Positions 20,941 to 31,339 of a stretch of 64,000 nucleotides of DNA are shown here, one piece after another (the first letter of the stretch is position 1; the number at the start of each line of letters is the position of its first letter). The stretch covers positions 8,475,595 to 8,539,594 of the forward strand of contig OX335644.1 of assembly GCA_946894095.1 (NCBI GenBank), given 5' to 3'. Made by a program: the position numbers and the translations under genes. The notes under the pieces were generated by a model. The model saw only the letters and a list, made by a program, of their open reading frames with translations, ran no database searches and had not been told where the DNA came from. The DNA is from Incurvaria masculella (Eukaryota; Arthropoda; Insecta; Lepidoptera; Incurvariidae).

Positions 20941-20949
20941 AAAGCTTCA

Positions 20950-21240
20950 ACTGACGGTCTATCAAATGAAGGAACTTTTATGAAGCTGCTATCTATTTTT
21001 TTTTTCATATTTGACTAGCACTTTTTTTCACATGTCTACATATTCAAGCTCTCAATTCCCCATATTACGGGTGATAATGTTGACCTAGGTTTAAAATTTT
21101 TTTTATTCTCAAATGTATTGTTAAAATCTACGTCTGCATTTTTGATTTTTTTTAATATACCTTTCAGATTGGAAAATATTAGCTAAACACGATTGGAAAA
21201 AAAACGTTTTACTTTCATTTCAGATTTTTTAACGGAAAAT
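20950..21240 (+). repeat. XY-family repeat, left part
   Basis: AATTCCCCATATTACGGGTG, TCTACGTCTGCATTTTTGAT and CAGATTGGAAAATATTAGC match the left block and centre of the XY family (7740-8000, 30260-30440). The right block is absent. Confidence 0.5.
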
Positions 21241-21269
21241 ACGCCATGTCACCTAAAGGCTGAGTGGTC

Positions 21270-21615
21270 AGTCTGAGTTCTCACCTAAATTGGCGTTTAC
21301 GGCAAACCGACCGACTGGCGTTTTCCGTAAAAACATCAAACTCCATACAAGTTTTTACTAGATATTCTTTGGTTTTACTTCTTCAAGCTGTTAAAGTCAA
21401 ACTCGGACTTCCGATTTGTATGAAAACGCGGAGAGGACGTAATCGGCAACGTCGACGTTTTTACGGCAATGTTGAGTAAGCTGTCAAATCAAGCTCGGAC
21501 TCGCAAATGTTGGTTCGCTTAACGCCCACTGCGCGCGCTCTTCAATTTCTCCTTACATTTGAAAACGCCAGTCGATCGGTTTGCCGTAACGCCAATTTAG
21601 GTGATAACTGGGACT
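21270..21615 (-). mobile_element. Family A TIR element (MITE), copy 3
   Basis: Both arms are long: AGTCTGAGTTCTCACC then TTGGCGTTTACGGCAAACCG on the left, and GGTTTGCCGTAACGCC, GGTGATAACTGGGACTT on the right. The interior order is reversed relative to copies 1 and 2. A 71-codon frame here is a repeat shadow. Confidence 0.8.
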
Positions 21616-22125
21616 TCGGGTACGGTATTCATCTTTAAATATCGACAATGACATGGAAAAAAATTGTTTTTAAAATCAATCAGATAAGCGGTTATCTCTA
21701 ATGTTGTTTCAGAACCTTCACGAATTCCCAAGCAAGGCAATAAATAAGCAATGAAAATAAAAAAAAACGGTAAAATAATGCGCTGCGTTGAGGCAACATC
21801 GCGAAGGTCCATCTTATCGCTATCCATCGGAAAATCAGCACTCTTGCTGTCAGGCGCAAATTAATGGACTCCACGATGCGGTATAAAAACCTTCGCCTCC
21901 AGCGTTGCTCTGCGGTCTTAGCCAAAGGGTGTTGGAGGGCAGAGTTCGCGTGAAGTGTGCTCGCGTGTTTGAAGAGGCCTATTCACAGCAGCGCGAGCGG
22001 AGGGCCGTAGGGCGGGCGCTGAACGACGAACCCGCTGCTTATATTCTGCGTATGTATACGCAACGTACGTACCATGTAAACTTAACTAACTATAACTTAA
22101 ATTTTCACGATTTCTGTAACCAAAA
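21616..22125 (+). promoter_or_regulatory. TATA-like sequence, weak promoter candidate
   Basis: GGTATAAAAACC at 21880-21891 is a canonical-looking TATA box, followed about 30 bp downstream by GCGGTCTTAGCC. The 81-codon frame from 21905 runs into a family P repeat and has no recognised domain. I cannot tie this to a gene. Confidence 0.2.
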
Positions 22126-22325
22126 GATGCCAACGGAACCCTATTACTAAGCCTCCGCTGTCCATCCGTCCGTCTGTCACAGGGCTGTATCTCATGAACC
22201 GTAACAAGTAGGCAGCTGTGTATTTATTTTGCCGCTATAACAACAAATAGGTAAAATAAAATAAATAAAAAATCAAAGGAGGCCCCCATACAAATAAAGT
22301 GATTGTTTGGTGTTAAATCTTATAA
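22126..22325 (-). repeat. Family P repeat, copy 4 (partial)
   Basis: GCCAACGGAACCCTATTACT, CCGTCCGTCTGTCACAGGGC, TGTATCTCATGAACCGTAAC and TTTTGCCGCTATAACAACAA match family P. Both extreme termini are missing. Confidence 0.7.
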
Positions 22326-22349
22326 TAAAATCTTATAATTTAATATATT

Positions 22350-22670
22350 AGCCTAACATACAACATGGGAACCTAATGCTAGGACCTTCCTTATATTGCT
22401 CGGCTACATTGAACTGGATGGAAAACACGGACAATTTTCATTTCCGCTTCGACCGTCGTTCATTCAATGCGATGTTACCAACCCGGGAGGGATTAACCCT
22501 ACCACCTATTAAGTAAGGAAGGGGGCCTTCGATTTTACGTGGATTCCGAACCACGACCAGTCTCAAAGGTTGAAAATGATCACCCATCCAGAACACAACC
22601 GCACTCAGTGGTGCTTACTCAGCTTATCGAATCGCAAGGCATCACGCCACTGGCCTACCGAGAGGCTGAC
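22350..22670 (-). mobile_element. SINE with 5S rRNA-like head (minus)
   Basis: Read in reverse, the head is GTGGCGTGATGCCTTGCGATTC, a CTGAGTAAGCACCACTGAG block, and TTCTGGATGGGTGATCATTT. These correspond to the internal A-box and C-box regions of 5S rRNA. Then follow GTGGTTCGGAATCCACG, the shared body (GGTGGTAGGGTTAATC, GTCGAAGCGG) and the tail. Confidence 0.75.
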
Positions 22671-22689
22671 AAAAAAGTATTTTACAATT

Positions 22690-22860
22690 TAAAGTCTGAC
22701 GTCTAGCTGACTGAGAAGCCGTGAATAAGTGCAGCATATGGCGTACGCCAGGCCAGCCATAAGAGTTGTCTGACGATGTCCATGGGCTTTCCAACTTTTA
22801 CGGGGGCTGCGAAAACCTTACCGGCTTGTCCGTAAGGATGGTTGACTGGCGTTCGTTACC
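22690..22860 (-). mobile_element. 3' end of a non-LTR retrotransposon, family V
   Basis: On the minus strand, CCGGTAAGGTTTTCGCAGCC, a CCCATGGACATCGTCAGACA block and TGGCGTACGCCATATGC match the 3' end shared by 43905-44000 and 51640-51780. Confidence 0.5.
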
Positions 22861-23089
22861 ATGCATCAAAAGCCCGATTTTTTTTAAATATTACGTTGCC
22901 TAAAATTATTGTCCGTATTTGCTCGTAAAATAAATAGTATCTATGCACGCAACATTTTTAGAATAAAGACACTTATATATAACCTAAACCCCTGAACAAT
23001 TTTTGCTGAATTTCGGTTTAGAGACAGTCTGGATCTTGGAGAAGGACACATGCTACCTTTTGTGGCAAAAATTAAACTCGAAACTCAGC

Positions 23090-23468
23090 CTCAGTGGCCC
23101 AGTGGCGCGACATTTCGGCGATCGCTCTCCGAAGTTAAGCAACGCTGGGTCCGGTCTGGTCTTGGATGGGTGACCATTAGACCGTGGAGAGAGGCTGGCC
23201 GTGGTTCGGATTCCACGTTAAACTGTAGGTCCCCTTCCTTACTTACTAGGTGGTAGGGTTAATCCCGCCCGGGTTGGTACCATCGCATTGAATGAACGAT
23301 GGTCGAAGCGGCAATGAAAATTGTCCGTGTTTTCCATCCAGTTCAATGTAGCCGAGCAATATAAGGAAGGTCCTGGCATGGCACCTAGTTCCCATGTGGT
23401 GTGTTGGGCTAATACCATGACAGATAGTGTGGTATTAGCCATCATGTCCAGTCACATAAAAAAAAAAT
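23090..23468 (+). mobile_element. SINE with 5S rRNA-like head, full length
   Basis: This is the best copy of the 5S-headed type. The head at 23100-23180 contains CCGAAGTTAAGCAAC, then GGGTCCGGTC, then CTTGGATGGGTGACC: the 5S rRNA A-box, middle and C-box segments, in order and almost unchanged. The body follows (GGCTGGCCGTGGTTCGGATT, TACTAGGTGGTAGGGTTAAT, GATGGTCGAAGCGGCAATGA). The tail is GGCACCTAGTTCCCATGTGG, TAATACCATGACAG, ATGTCCAGTCACAT plus poly-A. Transcription would be by RNA polymerase III through the internal 5S-type promoter (inference). Confidence 0.85.
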
Positions 23469-23559
23469 AGGGGATTAAAGTTAGTATGGAGACATCATAT
23501 AATATCCAGGAAATAGTTCAGCCCGACATCATTCTAAAACGTAATTGACCTAAGCGGAG

Positions 23560-23885
23560 TCGGGTGCCCTGTCTTTTGGCGTCTATGGGCTTTCGTGCAT
23601 ACTTGGGGGCTTCTAAAATGGCGGTATGAAGCTCCAGAATGATACCCTACTGCATAATTTCGAAGTTAGAGAGTCTCCTAAATTCTAGACAGATGAGGTG
23701 CACGGTATATACGATGCTATATTGGAGGATGCAAGCAGGTGCTCAGGTAATTGGTTCCATAGATGGGAACAATAATTTGACTCCACACAAGACTTTATCT
23801 GCCACCTCGAGAGCAGCAGTTTTTGATACTGCGAGAAATACTGACGCCTGAACGAGGACTCCTAGATTTTTTTGGGCGTCCTAAG
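23560..23885 (-). mobile_element. Non-LTR retrotransposon fragment, family V
   Basis: The minus strand has a decayed frame around RRQYFSQYQKLLLSRWQIKS, followed by a CSHLW-like string. It aligns with the post-catalytic region at 44390-44500. Several frameshifts and stops show it is inactive. Confidence 0.55.
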
Positions 23886-24024
23886 TTCAGGTCACGCGAT
23901 CGGTCGATACTAATACTAATGTAAGGGGTAAGAGTTGCATTGAACGGTGTCCGCTTCGCACTAAATACACACGCCTGCGTCATGTGGTATCCCAAGACGC
24001 AGGTGTCCCAAGATGAGCGCCTTG

Positions 24025-24210
24025 TAACCTAGTGGCGCGGGACTGGCTTAGCGTACCAGAGGCCTGGGTTCAATTCCGACATGCACCACTGTCTTTCTCT
24101 TTCCGAGTTCGATACGTGCATTTCGTCACGAATGCGAGCTGCTCCATGTTTCATCAAATCCATGTAAAACTGTAGGTTCCCTTCCCCTACTATGTGGTAG
24201 GGTTTAGGCT
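24025..24210 (+). mobile_element. SINE with tRNA-like head, 3'-truncated
   Basis: An A-box-like TAGTGGCGCGGGACTGGCTT and a B-box-like GGGTTCAATTCC sit about 30 bp apart, as in a tRNA gene. The linker (TTTCCGAGTTCGATACGTGC, GAATGCGAGCTGCTCCATG) and the start of the body (CTACTATGTGGTAGGGTTTA) follow. The rest of the body and tail are missing. Confidence 0.75.
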
Positions 24211-25298
24211 AGCACCGTGCTGTATATCTTCGTAACAATCAGATCGTTTATTAACAGCAGAAAATTCATTTTTATACATAGATTTTATCGGTGGCGTTCG
24301 AAAGTCTTCGTTATTTTCCTGAACTCGTTTGTTTGTTTTCGTAGCAATGTTCTTACACAAACAAGCTTCGGGGAAAATACTGTTGTTGTGAACTTTAATA
24401 TTTTCAGTTATAGGAACTCTCATTTTCGTTCATCGCAACATGGTGTCGTTTATCATCTTCATAATTAATTTCGTAGCAAAAAGCGAAACAGTGTTTTTGT
24501 TCATTTTGCCTCCAGAATGGCCCCCTTCACTGGTGTGCGCATTAAATAGATCACACTTTTCAAACCCTTAACGAGAAAGTGGTGCAGCCAATAGTTCTTG
24601 AGCCTCTATTACGAGTTACAGATCATTTATCTGAAAACACTCATGAAGCGAACACAGGTTCAATTCAAATACGTACCTAAAACGATTACGGTTAGCTTTT
24701 GCCTGACATTATCGCTGAAAATGTTATGTTGTGTCATCGCACTCTAAATGAAATATTAAGAAAGGGACAAAACAAGGGTAACTCGTGGGTATCATTCCAT
24801 TAGTAAGAATGTTTGTGACTCCTGTGAGGCACACAAGACTGTCAATCGAACACCAGCGAATGTGAATTCCATGATTTGATGATTTGTGACCCCCCCAGGT
24901 ATCGAACCTAAGCTTCCCGCTCGGGAAGCGCTAGCTCAATAAAAATAGCTCATAAACGAATATCAACTACATAAACGCGTCTCCAATAAAACAACGAATT
25001 AGAGGAATTAGGGTAAAGGTAGGTGGCGGGAGGATATAAACCGGTGGAATGAACTTCGTAAAGCGACTCATAAAGGAAAGTAAAGTTAGGCTCTCTAGGG
25101 CTTCCAAAAGCTTAAACCGCTGTTTGTTTTTCCATCCGCCCGCCTTATTTCGCGGAAAATGAGTGAACATTTCAGGAAAAGATAAAGTCAGTTCAGATTG
25201 ATAATACTAAATTGTGCCCGTTGACACACAGCACACAATAAGTTCGTAGATATACGGTTTCATACGCTCCTGGCTCCGAAAAGTTTTGTTTTTTATCT
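24211..25298. other. Interval without recognised features
   Basis: Frames of 62-83 codons on both strands have no domain I recognise. A palindromic CTTCCCGCTCGGGAAG lies at 24912. Nothing else stands out. Confidence 0.45.
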
Positions 25299-25600
25299 TT
25301 TTTTTTATATGTAACTGGACATGGATGGATAATACCAAACTGACCATCAGATATTGGCCCAACACACCACATGGGAGCCACATGCCATGCCAGGACATTC
25401 CTTATATTACTCGGTTACACTGAACTGGATGGAAAAAACGGTAAATTTTCATAGCCGCTTCGACCATCGTTCATGCAATGCGATGGTACAATGGACCACT
25501 TAGTAAGTAAGGAAGGGGCCAGTTTTAAGTGGAATCCGAACAACGGCCGGCCTCAATGGTTGAAAATGGTCACCAATCCAGAACCAAACCGCGCTCAGTA
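25299..25600 (-). mobile_element. SINE with 5S rRNA-like head, 5'-truncated (minus)
   Basis: In reverse, the C-box region is TTCTGGATTGGTGACCATTT, preceded by CTGAGCGCGGTTTGG. The A-box end of the head is lost. Body and tail are complete and end in an A-rich tract (T8 on the + strand). Confidence 0.75.
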
Positions 25601-26262
25601 AAAAGTTAATTAAATAATATTTTTAAATGAATTCACATTAAATCTACAGACTTTTGTATTTATGTAACGATGCAATAATGATATGATGGAAAAATTGTAT
25701 TCTATAATTACGTGCTTCTGATATTTAATTTAATTATTACATTGCTAATCATATTTTATTTCAAATGTATGAATATTGTCATATTACGTGTGCGTATGCA
25801 TGGGCTTTTAATATAGACATATTATATACTAGCTGAGGTACTAGGCTTCGCTCGGGTCAATGTTGTTTTGGACGATCTCGGACTGAATTATGTCCTGGAT
25901 ATTACATGAGTTCCCCATACAAAGTATCACCCCTATTTCTTCCCCTTCGAGTTAAATATTCGCCACGAAAGATAGCCTAAGTCCTTTTCCAAGGTCCATA
26001 TATAATATATATAGATATAATTTCATGAAATTTGGTTCAGCGGTTTAGGCGTGAAAACGCAACAGATATTGTTAGTATCGCATTAAGAATATCAGTATGG
26101 ATTATATGGTCAAAAAACAAAACAAATAAATTAATTACGGTGCTGCATTTCACCGCACAGTGGTTCCATCCAACATGAATAGAAATGCCACCATTTTCTC
26201 TTCACCCATCCGCCGCTGCAGAGAATAATAGTCCCGTGCAAAGGTCACCGCATTGTGATGCA
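25601..26262 (+). repeat. Interval with an ACTAGCTG-type repeat (25830-26090)
   Basis: TATACTAGCTGAGGTACTAG, CGCTCGGGTCAATGTTGTTT, ATTTGGTTCAGCGGTTTAGG and GTGAAAACGCAACAGA match the pattern of an interspersed repeat I know from many insect genomes. Class not assigned. The rest of the interval is AT-rich. Confidence 0.45.
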
Positions 26263-26358
26263 GGGCGGCTGCGGCTGCGGATGGCGGCTGCGGGTGGCGG
26301 CTGCGGGTGGCGGCTGCGGATGGCGGCTGCGGATGGCGGCTGCGGATGGCGGCTGCGG
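26263..26358 (+). repeat. 13-bp minisatellite, about 7 units
   Basis: Tandem units of TGCGG[A/G/T]TGGCGGC. Because 13 is not a multiple of three, each frame cycles through G/A/W-rich peptides. The frames of 73-105 codons across it on both strands are artefacts of the repeat. Confidence 0.85.
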
Positions 26359-26505
26359 TTGGCGGAGATGAGAATCCATCCTGTGTGGGGGCGCCCACGT
26401 TTTTAGGGGTTGGTGAGTTTGCGAACAATAACGTTGGCGAAAGATTAAACATTTTGTACGAACGCATAAAAGTGTTTATCTTAGTAATTGATTTAGTAAA
26501 ATACG

Positions 26506-26765
26506 TTTTTTTGTATGTGAATGGACATTGATGGCTTATACCAACCCTGCAGTCATGATATTAGCCCAAAACACCGTATGGGAACTAGGTATCATGCCGG
26601 GGCCTTCCTTATATTGCACTGCTACATTAAACTGGATAGAAAACAAGGACAATTTTCATTTTCGCTTCAACCATCGTTCATTCAATGCGATGGTGCGTAG
26701 GTACCAACCCGGGCGAAATAACCCCCCCCCCCCCCACTTGGTAAGAAGGGAGGGACCTACAGTCT
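26506..26765 (-). mobile_element. SINE, body and tail (minus)
   Basis: The full tail and body are present (AGGTATCATGCCGGGGCCTT, ATTTTCGCTTCAACCATCGT, TACCAACCCGGGCG). A run of about 14 C at 26710-26725 replaces part of the AACCCTACCACC block. The head is lost. Confidence 0.75.
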
Positions 26766-27212
26766 TTATCGGCTTTTACGACTGTGTACTGAGAAACCTC
26801 TTATTTAGCTAAACTTTAGAATGTAAATTATTTCTTAATCCTAATTCACTAACCTGTTAGGAATCAAGTTTTCATATCGTAAACTCGTGCTGTCTACAAT
26901 ATAAACTAAGTCGATATTTTTTGTTACCGACAACAGCTACTGCGTCCCACCCGCCCCCCTCCGTCGTTTCATATGGAATAATGTTTCATATGCATTAAAT
27001 TAGATATTATAAGAGGGTGGCTCTACGCATTTCATAAATATAATAATATTTCTTCTTATTCATGTAATAAAATATAAAGGTCTTTTCAACAAAAAATCTG
27101 ATGAAATGTTGCCGTAAGAAGAATTGCATAAACATGCAATTCTTTATGTAAAATTTGAGATTTGTATGCAAAATTCTAAAATATAAACATTATGTTATTT
27201 TTTTCATTTTAG
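26766..27212. other. AT-rich interval, possible mariner 3' flank
   Basis: Nothing certain is recognised. ATTGCATAAACATGCAAT at 27121-27138 is a perfect palindrome. The 3' end of the mariner element may lie here, but I cannot define its terminus. Confidence 0.4.
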
Positions 27213-27925
27213 CTAATCAAAGTACTGGCCTAAATTATCTATCAAATTATGTAATTTTGATGGCAGTTTGTTTATGCCTTTACTGTAGAAGTCTGCCGGA
27301 CGGGGAGCGGTGAAGTCAGCAAAAGCGTTCTGTACTGCCTCTCGGGTGTTGAATTTATTTTCGACTTTAAAAAAAATCTAAATAAAAAAAAATCATTTGG
27401 GTCATGTTTCGGTGAGTACGGTGTGTGACTGTAACTTTTGTAGCTTTGCAATGGTCTGTCGTGAAGCACGCGCGTTGTCGTGAGGAAGCAATGGGAAAGA
27501 GCGATTGACCAGTCTTGGTCGTTGTATTGCGAGCTTCTACAAATTGTTTGCAATTCTTGGCAATCGTCTATTGCCGTCACTGTTGTGCCATTCGGTAGGA
27601 TGTTGTGATGTACAAGTCCGGCACTGGTCCATCAGACAGTCACCATCATCTTCCTATGAGTAATATTTTATTTGGCACATTGATTTATCACCTAATCCCC
27701 GTGTCCACCGATTGAAACGAACGCTAACGGTTGTCGCACAGGATCCACTTTTCATTGCAGATAACAATTCGATTTCGAATAAGAATAGACAATTTTCAAA
27801 AACTGGCTCGACTAAAAAATTTATAAAATATTCGAACCTGCTTGCTGCTGTAGAGGAGAATACAGCCGGACATACGAAAACATTTTTGCCCAATCTTGAA
27901 ACGGAGACCTTCGGTACGCTCGGTC
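27213..27925 (-). pseudogene. Decayed mariner (DD34D-type) transposase gene
   Basis: Minus strand. The C-terminal half is clear. It shows MVTVWW-like and AGLVHHNILPNGT-like blocks near 27600-27650, a degraded HDNARAS block, SHTPYSPKHDPNDFFLF (usually PYSPDLAPTD) near 27400, and the ending GINKLPSKLHNLID, NLGQYFD, stop at 27213. Upstream, ICNEKWILCDN marks the first catalytic region, with Asn where active mariners have Asp. Many stops and frameshifts break the frame. The N-terminal part is cut off at 27926 by an XY-family repeat. Length and motifs fit a mariner element of the SETMAR-like group (inference). Confidence 0.8.
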
Positions 27926-28122
27926 AACTAGCGAAATCGTCTTCCAGGCCCTAACGTTTCCCCATCCCTAAATAGTTTATTATTATTTTTTTATCAATTG
28001 AGAAAGTTTCATTGTCCATATTTATTCCATATTCCGTATGTATTGATTTTTTTGTAAATATCTGTATATTTGTGTTCTAAATTCTAAATGAAGGTAAATA
28101 AGAATTTTTTTTCCAATATTTT
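27926..28122 (-). repeat. XY-family repeat, right half of the interrupted copy
   Basis: GCGAAATCGTCTTCCAGGCC and TTTCCCCATCCCTAAA are the inverse of the XY right block (57900-57960). The copy continues at 30260-30440; the jockey element lies between. Confidence 0.65.
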
Positions 28123-30259
28123 TTTATTTTTTTTATTTTATTTATTCGGAGAAACAACAGTGCATTCATACATAAAGTGAATTAACAAAGTAATAAAAAT
28201 AGACACCAGTTACATATTCTCACAGTTGAGTTAACAAATGAAAAAAAAAATGCAGTCGTCGAACATACCTAGACAAAAACACGTTAAAATATTACTTCAA
28301 ATATGAGCATCACATGTCGCAAAAAAAAAATTAAAGGTGGTTACAAAATTAATGATTTTTTCTTACTTTAAAAGGTAAAATAATAATAGTATTGCTGGGT
28401 TTAATGAGTTTACGCTTTTCTTATTGTTCATTTCCAAAATAAAGAATATTTACTTAATTTTTGATGCTCTTAAAGTTCATGCAAAATAGGTCGAGGTGGT
28501 TATATTTTAAATTAAGAGTGTTACTTGCACGCCACATAAATGAATTTTGCCTGTATTTTGATTTCACTAGGTCAACATTTAGAGGGTGAATATTTCTGGT
28601 AGCACGGCTCGGCACATGAAGCTGAATGCATGCAAGTAGATCCGGACAGTCAATCAGACCGTTTGCTACTTTTACTAAAAGTAATAAATCAGCTAGTTCC
28701 CTACGCGCTTCAAGTGGTAGTATGTGATGATAACGTCGAGATTCTTCAATTGAGTTAAACTTTTGGAAGGTTCTGTAATTAAGATTCTTGATAAATTTTG
28801 ATTGGATAGATTCTAGTCTATTTGTATAAATTGCGTACCTAGGGTTCCATATTTGGGACGCGTACTCTAAATGGCTTCGTACATATGTAAAGTACAAGGT
28901 TTTTAGGGTGTTCGGATTCTTAAAGCTCTTTGATATTCTCAATATAAAGCCAAGCGCCTTACTAGCTTTGGAAACAATCGCGTCAACGTGTTTGTCATAA
29001 ATAAGTTTCTGGTCGAGTAATACACCCAGATCACGCACATTACTTTTTTTTTCTAGAACTTGTCCTGCTATAGCGTAAGAAGTATCCAGGATGCGAAGTT
29101 TTCGAGAATAAGTGATACTGATACACTTCAGGGGGTTCAAATCAAGTTTATTTAAATCGCAATATATTTCTACTCTTCTCAGATCTTCCTGTAATAACGT
29201 AGAATCGGAAGGAACGGTTATTTCTTTGAAGATCTTCATATCGTCAGCAAATAAAAGGAATTTTGAGTTAAGGATGCACTTATCTATGTCGGTAATATAA
29301 ATTATGAAAAGAAGAGGGCCTAGCAAGGAACCTTGCGGAACGCCTGATGGGATTTTTACCCAGTTTGATCTAAAACCACTTGTGACCACAGCTTGAGAAC
29401 GATTGGTTATGTAAGAAGAGAACTATCGCAAGAGGTCTCCGTGTATATCTGCGGCCTCTAGCTTGTACATCAAAATCGGGTGGTCGATACGATCAAAGGC
29501 TTTGCTATAATCGGTGTATACCGTGTCAACCTGAACTTTTTTGTCCATGCTGCGGGTCAAGTAGTCAGTAAACAATACTAAGTTTGTAACAGTTGAGCGA
29601 CCTTTAAGGAAACCGTGTTGAAATGGACTGAAAGTGGACCTAAGAGCTGAGTAAACTTGATCATATACAATTTTTTCGAAGAGTTTGCTAAAAATGCAGA
29701 GTTTAGATATGGGCCTATAATTTTCGACGTCATTTTTTTTGCCCTTTTTGTGGATTGGAGTAATAAATGCACTCTTCCATATAACGGGGACCACACCTTC
29801 TGACAAGGAACGATTGAAAATAATGGTCAGAGGTATACTGAGACTTGATGCACAAGCCAGCATAAAGACACTGCTGATATCATCTGGTCCCGCTGGTTTA
29901 TTTTTATCCAATTTTCTAATATAATTTATAATCATATTTTTTGTGACGTGAACATTATTAATAGTTGAGAGGTTGACAGAGATAGGTTGGGAAGAAATAT
30001 TTAAATTAGCACTGTCCGCGATATCAGAAAAAGTATAGACCGACTTAAAGTAGCTAGAAAAAAGATTGCATATCTCATCCCCTGCTTTAGCTTCGACACC
30101 TTTATAAAACATGACTTTAGGAATAGAGTTGGACTGATTACGGACTTTCGCGAATGCCCAAAACCTTTTTGGGTCACTAGTTATCTCTGCCTCAATCTTA
30201 TTGATGTACTCATGATAACATTTCTGGTTAAGTGACTTAGCTCTTGAGCGCAATAAAGA
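28123..30259 (-). mobile_element. Jockey-type non-LTR retrotransposon, 5'-truncated
   Basis: The element runs on the minus strand from 30259 to an A-rich tail at 28123-28145 (AATAAAATAAAAAAAATAAA in reverse). AATATTTT at 28115-28122 and at 30260-30267 is an 8-bp target duplication. The 5' end, including ORF1 and the endonuclease of ORF2, is missing, as is usual for incompletely reverse-transcribed copies. The 3' UTR is 28146-28453. It inserted into an older XY-family repeat, whose halves flank it. Confidence 0.85.
28454..30259 (-). pseudogene. Reverse transcriptase ORF2 of the jockey-type element, one internal stop
   Basis: About 600 codons are open in one frame, apart from a single TAG at 29423-29425. 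Before it lie the RT fingers/palm blocks: KNKPAGPDDISSVFML, VPVIWKSAFITPIHKKGKK, NYRPISKL, FQHGFLKGRSTVTNLV, and motif A YTDYSKAFDRIDHPIL. After it lie motif B IPSGVPQGSLLGPLLF and motif C FLLFADDMKIF (catalytic Asp pair). A Lys-containing motif D region (LNPLKCISI) and the thumb block YVRSHLEYASQIWNPRY follow. The endonuclease domain is missing. Related proteins usually have Trp at the stop position (LLRWFSSY), so one base change explains it. The rest of the frame is intact, so the copy is young. The clade call rests on overall RT motif style. Confidence 0.85.
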
Positions 30260-30440
30260 AATATTTTACAATTTAAATATCTATAAAAAAATGGACATAC
30301 AGACGCAGATTTTGACATACAATTTTTAATCCAAAATTTTAAGACCTAGTAAAACATTACGAGCATGTAATCAATTATCACCCGTAGCATGGGGAATTAA
30401 TAGGGTAACGACTCTCTTCAATTCCTTATCTTTTGCCTCG
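30260..30440 (-). repeat. XY-family repeat, left half of the interrupted copy
   Basis: GACATACAGACGCAGATTTT, TCAATTATCACCCGTAGCAT and GGGGAATTAATAGGGTAACG are the inverse of the XY left block (7740-7850, 57690-57740). Together with 27926-28122 it makes one copy split by the retrotransposon. Confidence 0.65.
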
Positions 30441-30725
30441 GTTGCTAAAATCACGGGATGATAGATCGTGAAGCAGATGACCATCGGGAATATTTTAATT
30501 CCAAATCACTAATCGCATCTTGGTCCGGGATTATATCAGACATTCACAGGCGCACGTCACCAGCGCGACGTGTGCACTCCGAATGCCCCGAAGTGCACGT
30601 AGCGTGGGGGCAGCTCCACTAGGCGCGCGGCTCGACATGGCGACGTGGGCTTATACGTGTGCCGTGTGCGGTGCGCGCGGGGCGACATTCTTGTGGGGTA
30701 CGTCACGGCTTCGCGCAGAGTAAAA
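30441..30725. other. CpG-rich block, no gene recognised
   Basis: Bases 30540-30725 are CpG-rich. The 67-codon frame here has no recognised domain. Confidence 0.4.
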
Positions 30726-30729
30726 CAGT

Positions 30730-30880
30730 TAAGAGGGCAATGAGGTGATCAAGTTTTATACAATGGCTCGTGCCTGTTTCCTCAGCCAAGAAATATTTTT
30801 CTGAAATATTGCACATTCACTAAGCGCAGTGAGAGCTACGTCTGTACGTTTTGTTTTTTTTGGGTGAAATTCACAACACT
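30730..30880 (-). repeat. Family Z repeat, copy 3
   Basis: GAGGTGATCAAGTTTTATAC, AATGGCTCGTGCCTGTTTCC and GAGAGCTACGTCTGTACGTT are the inverse of 14035-14222. The long-TIR element at 30881 inserted at its right edge. Confidence 0.55.
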
Positions 30881-31336
30881 GCGCCATTCTTAGCTTCTAG
30901 CTAGATATCAGGGATGGAAGAGTGGATTTTTAGAAGCATTTTTGGTCAAGGAACATGGTCGCGAAAACGAAGTTTTCTATCCAAAATATTTTTTTGAAAA
31001 TATTAAATCCCGTCAGCAATATTAACGTTCGTTCTTAATAACTTAACCGCTAAATAACTACCACCGCGTCCAATTCACTAAAGACTCACTAAACACCTGC
31101 CAACATTGCAACCGAAAAGTGTTGCCAGACGCCAAATGATATATTCCGTAAGGTTCTAACCTCGGTTCTAACTCTAATATAAGCTAAATAAGCTTAAAAA
31201 AAAGGCTTTTATAAATGCACCTCGAAGCCCAGGCAGGTAAGTTGATGGCTTTTCGCGCCCATGTTCCTTGACGAAAAATGCTTCTGAAAATCCACTCTAC
31301 CATCCCTGATATCCAGCTAGAAGCTAAGAATGGCGC
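30881..31336. mobile_element. Non-autonomous element with 87-bp terminal inverted repeats
   Basis: The left arm (30881-30967, starting GCGCCATTCTTAGCTTCTAG) and the right arm (31250-31336) are inverted copies with about 5 mismatches in 87 positions. The flanks read ACT on both sides, which may be a 3-bp duplication or may partly belong to the arms. The 280-bp interior has no coding frame. No other copy is in the window, so the family and superfamily remain open. High arm identity implies recent activity. Confidence 0.8.
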
Positions 31337-31339
31337 ACT

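Noticed and set aside
26150..26467. 105-codon minus frame with repeated P/S/A/R/H motifs
   Set aside because: It is produced by the 13-bp minisatellite read through its frames.
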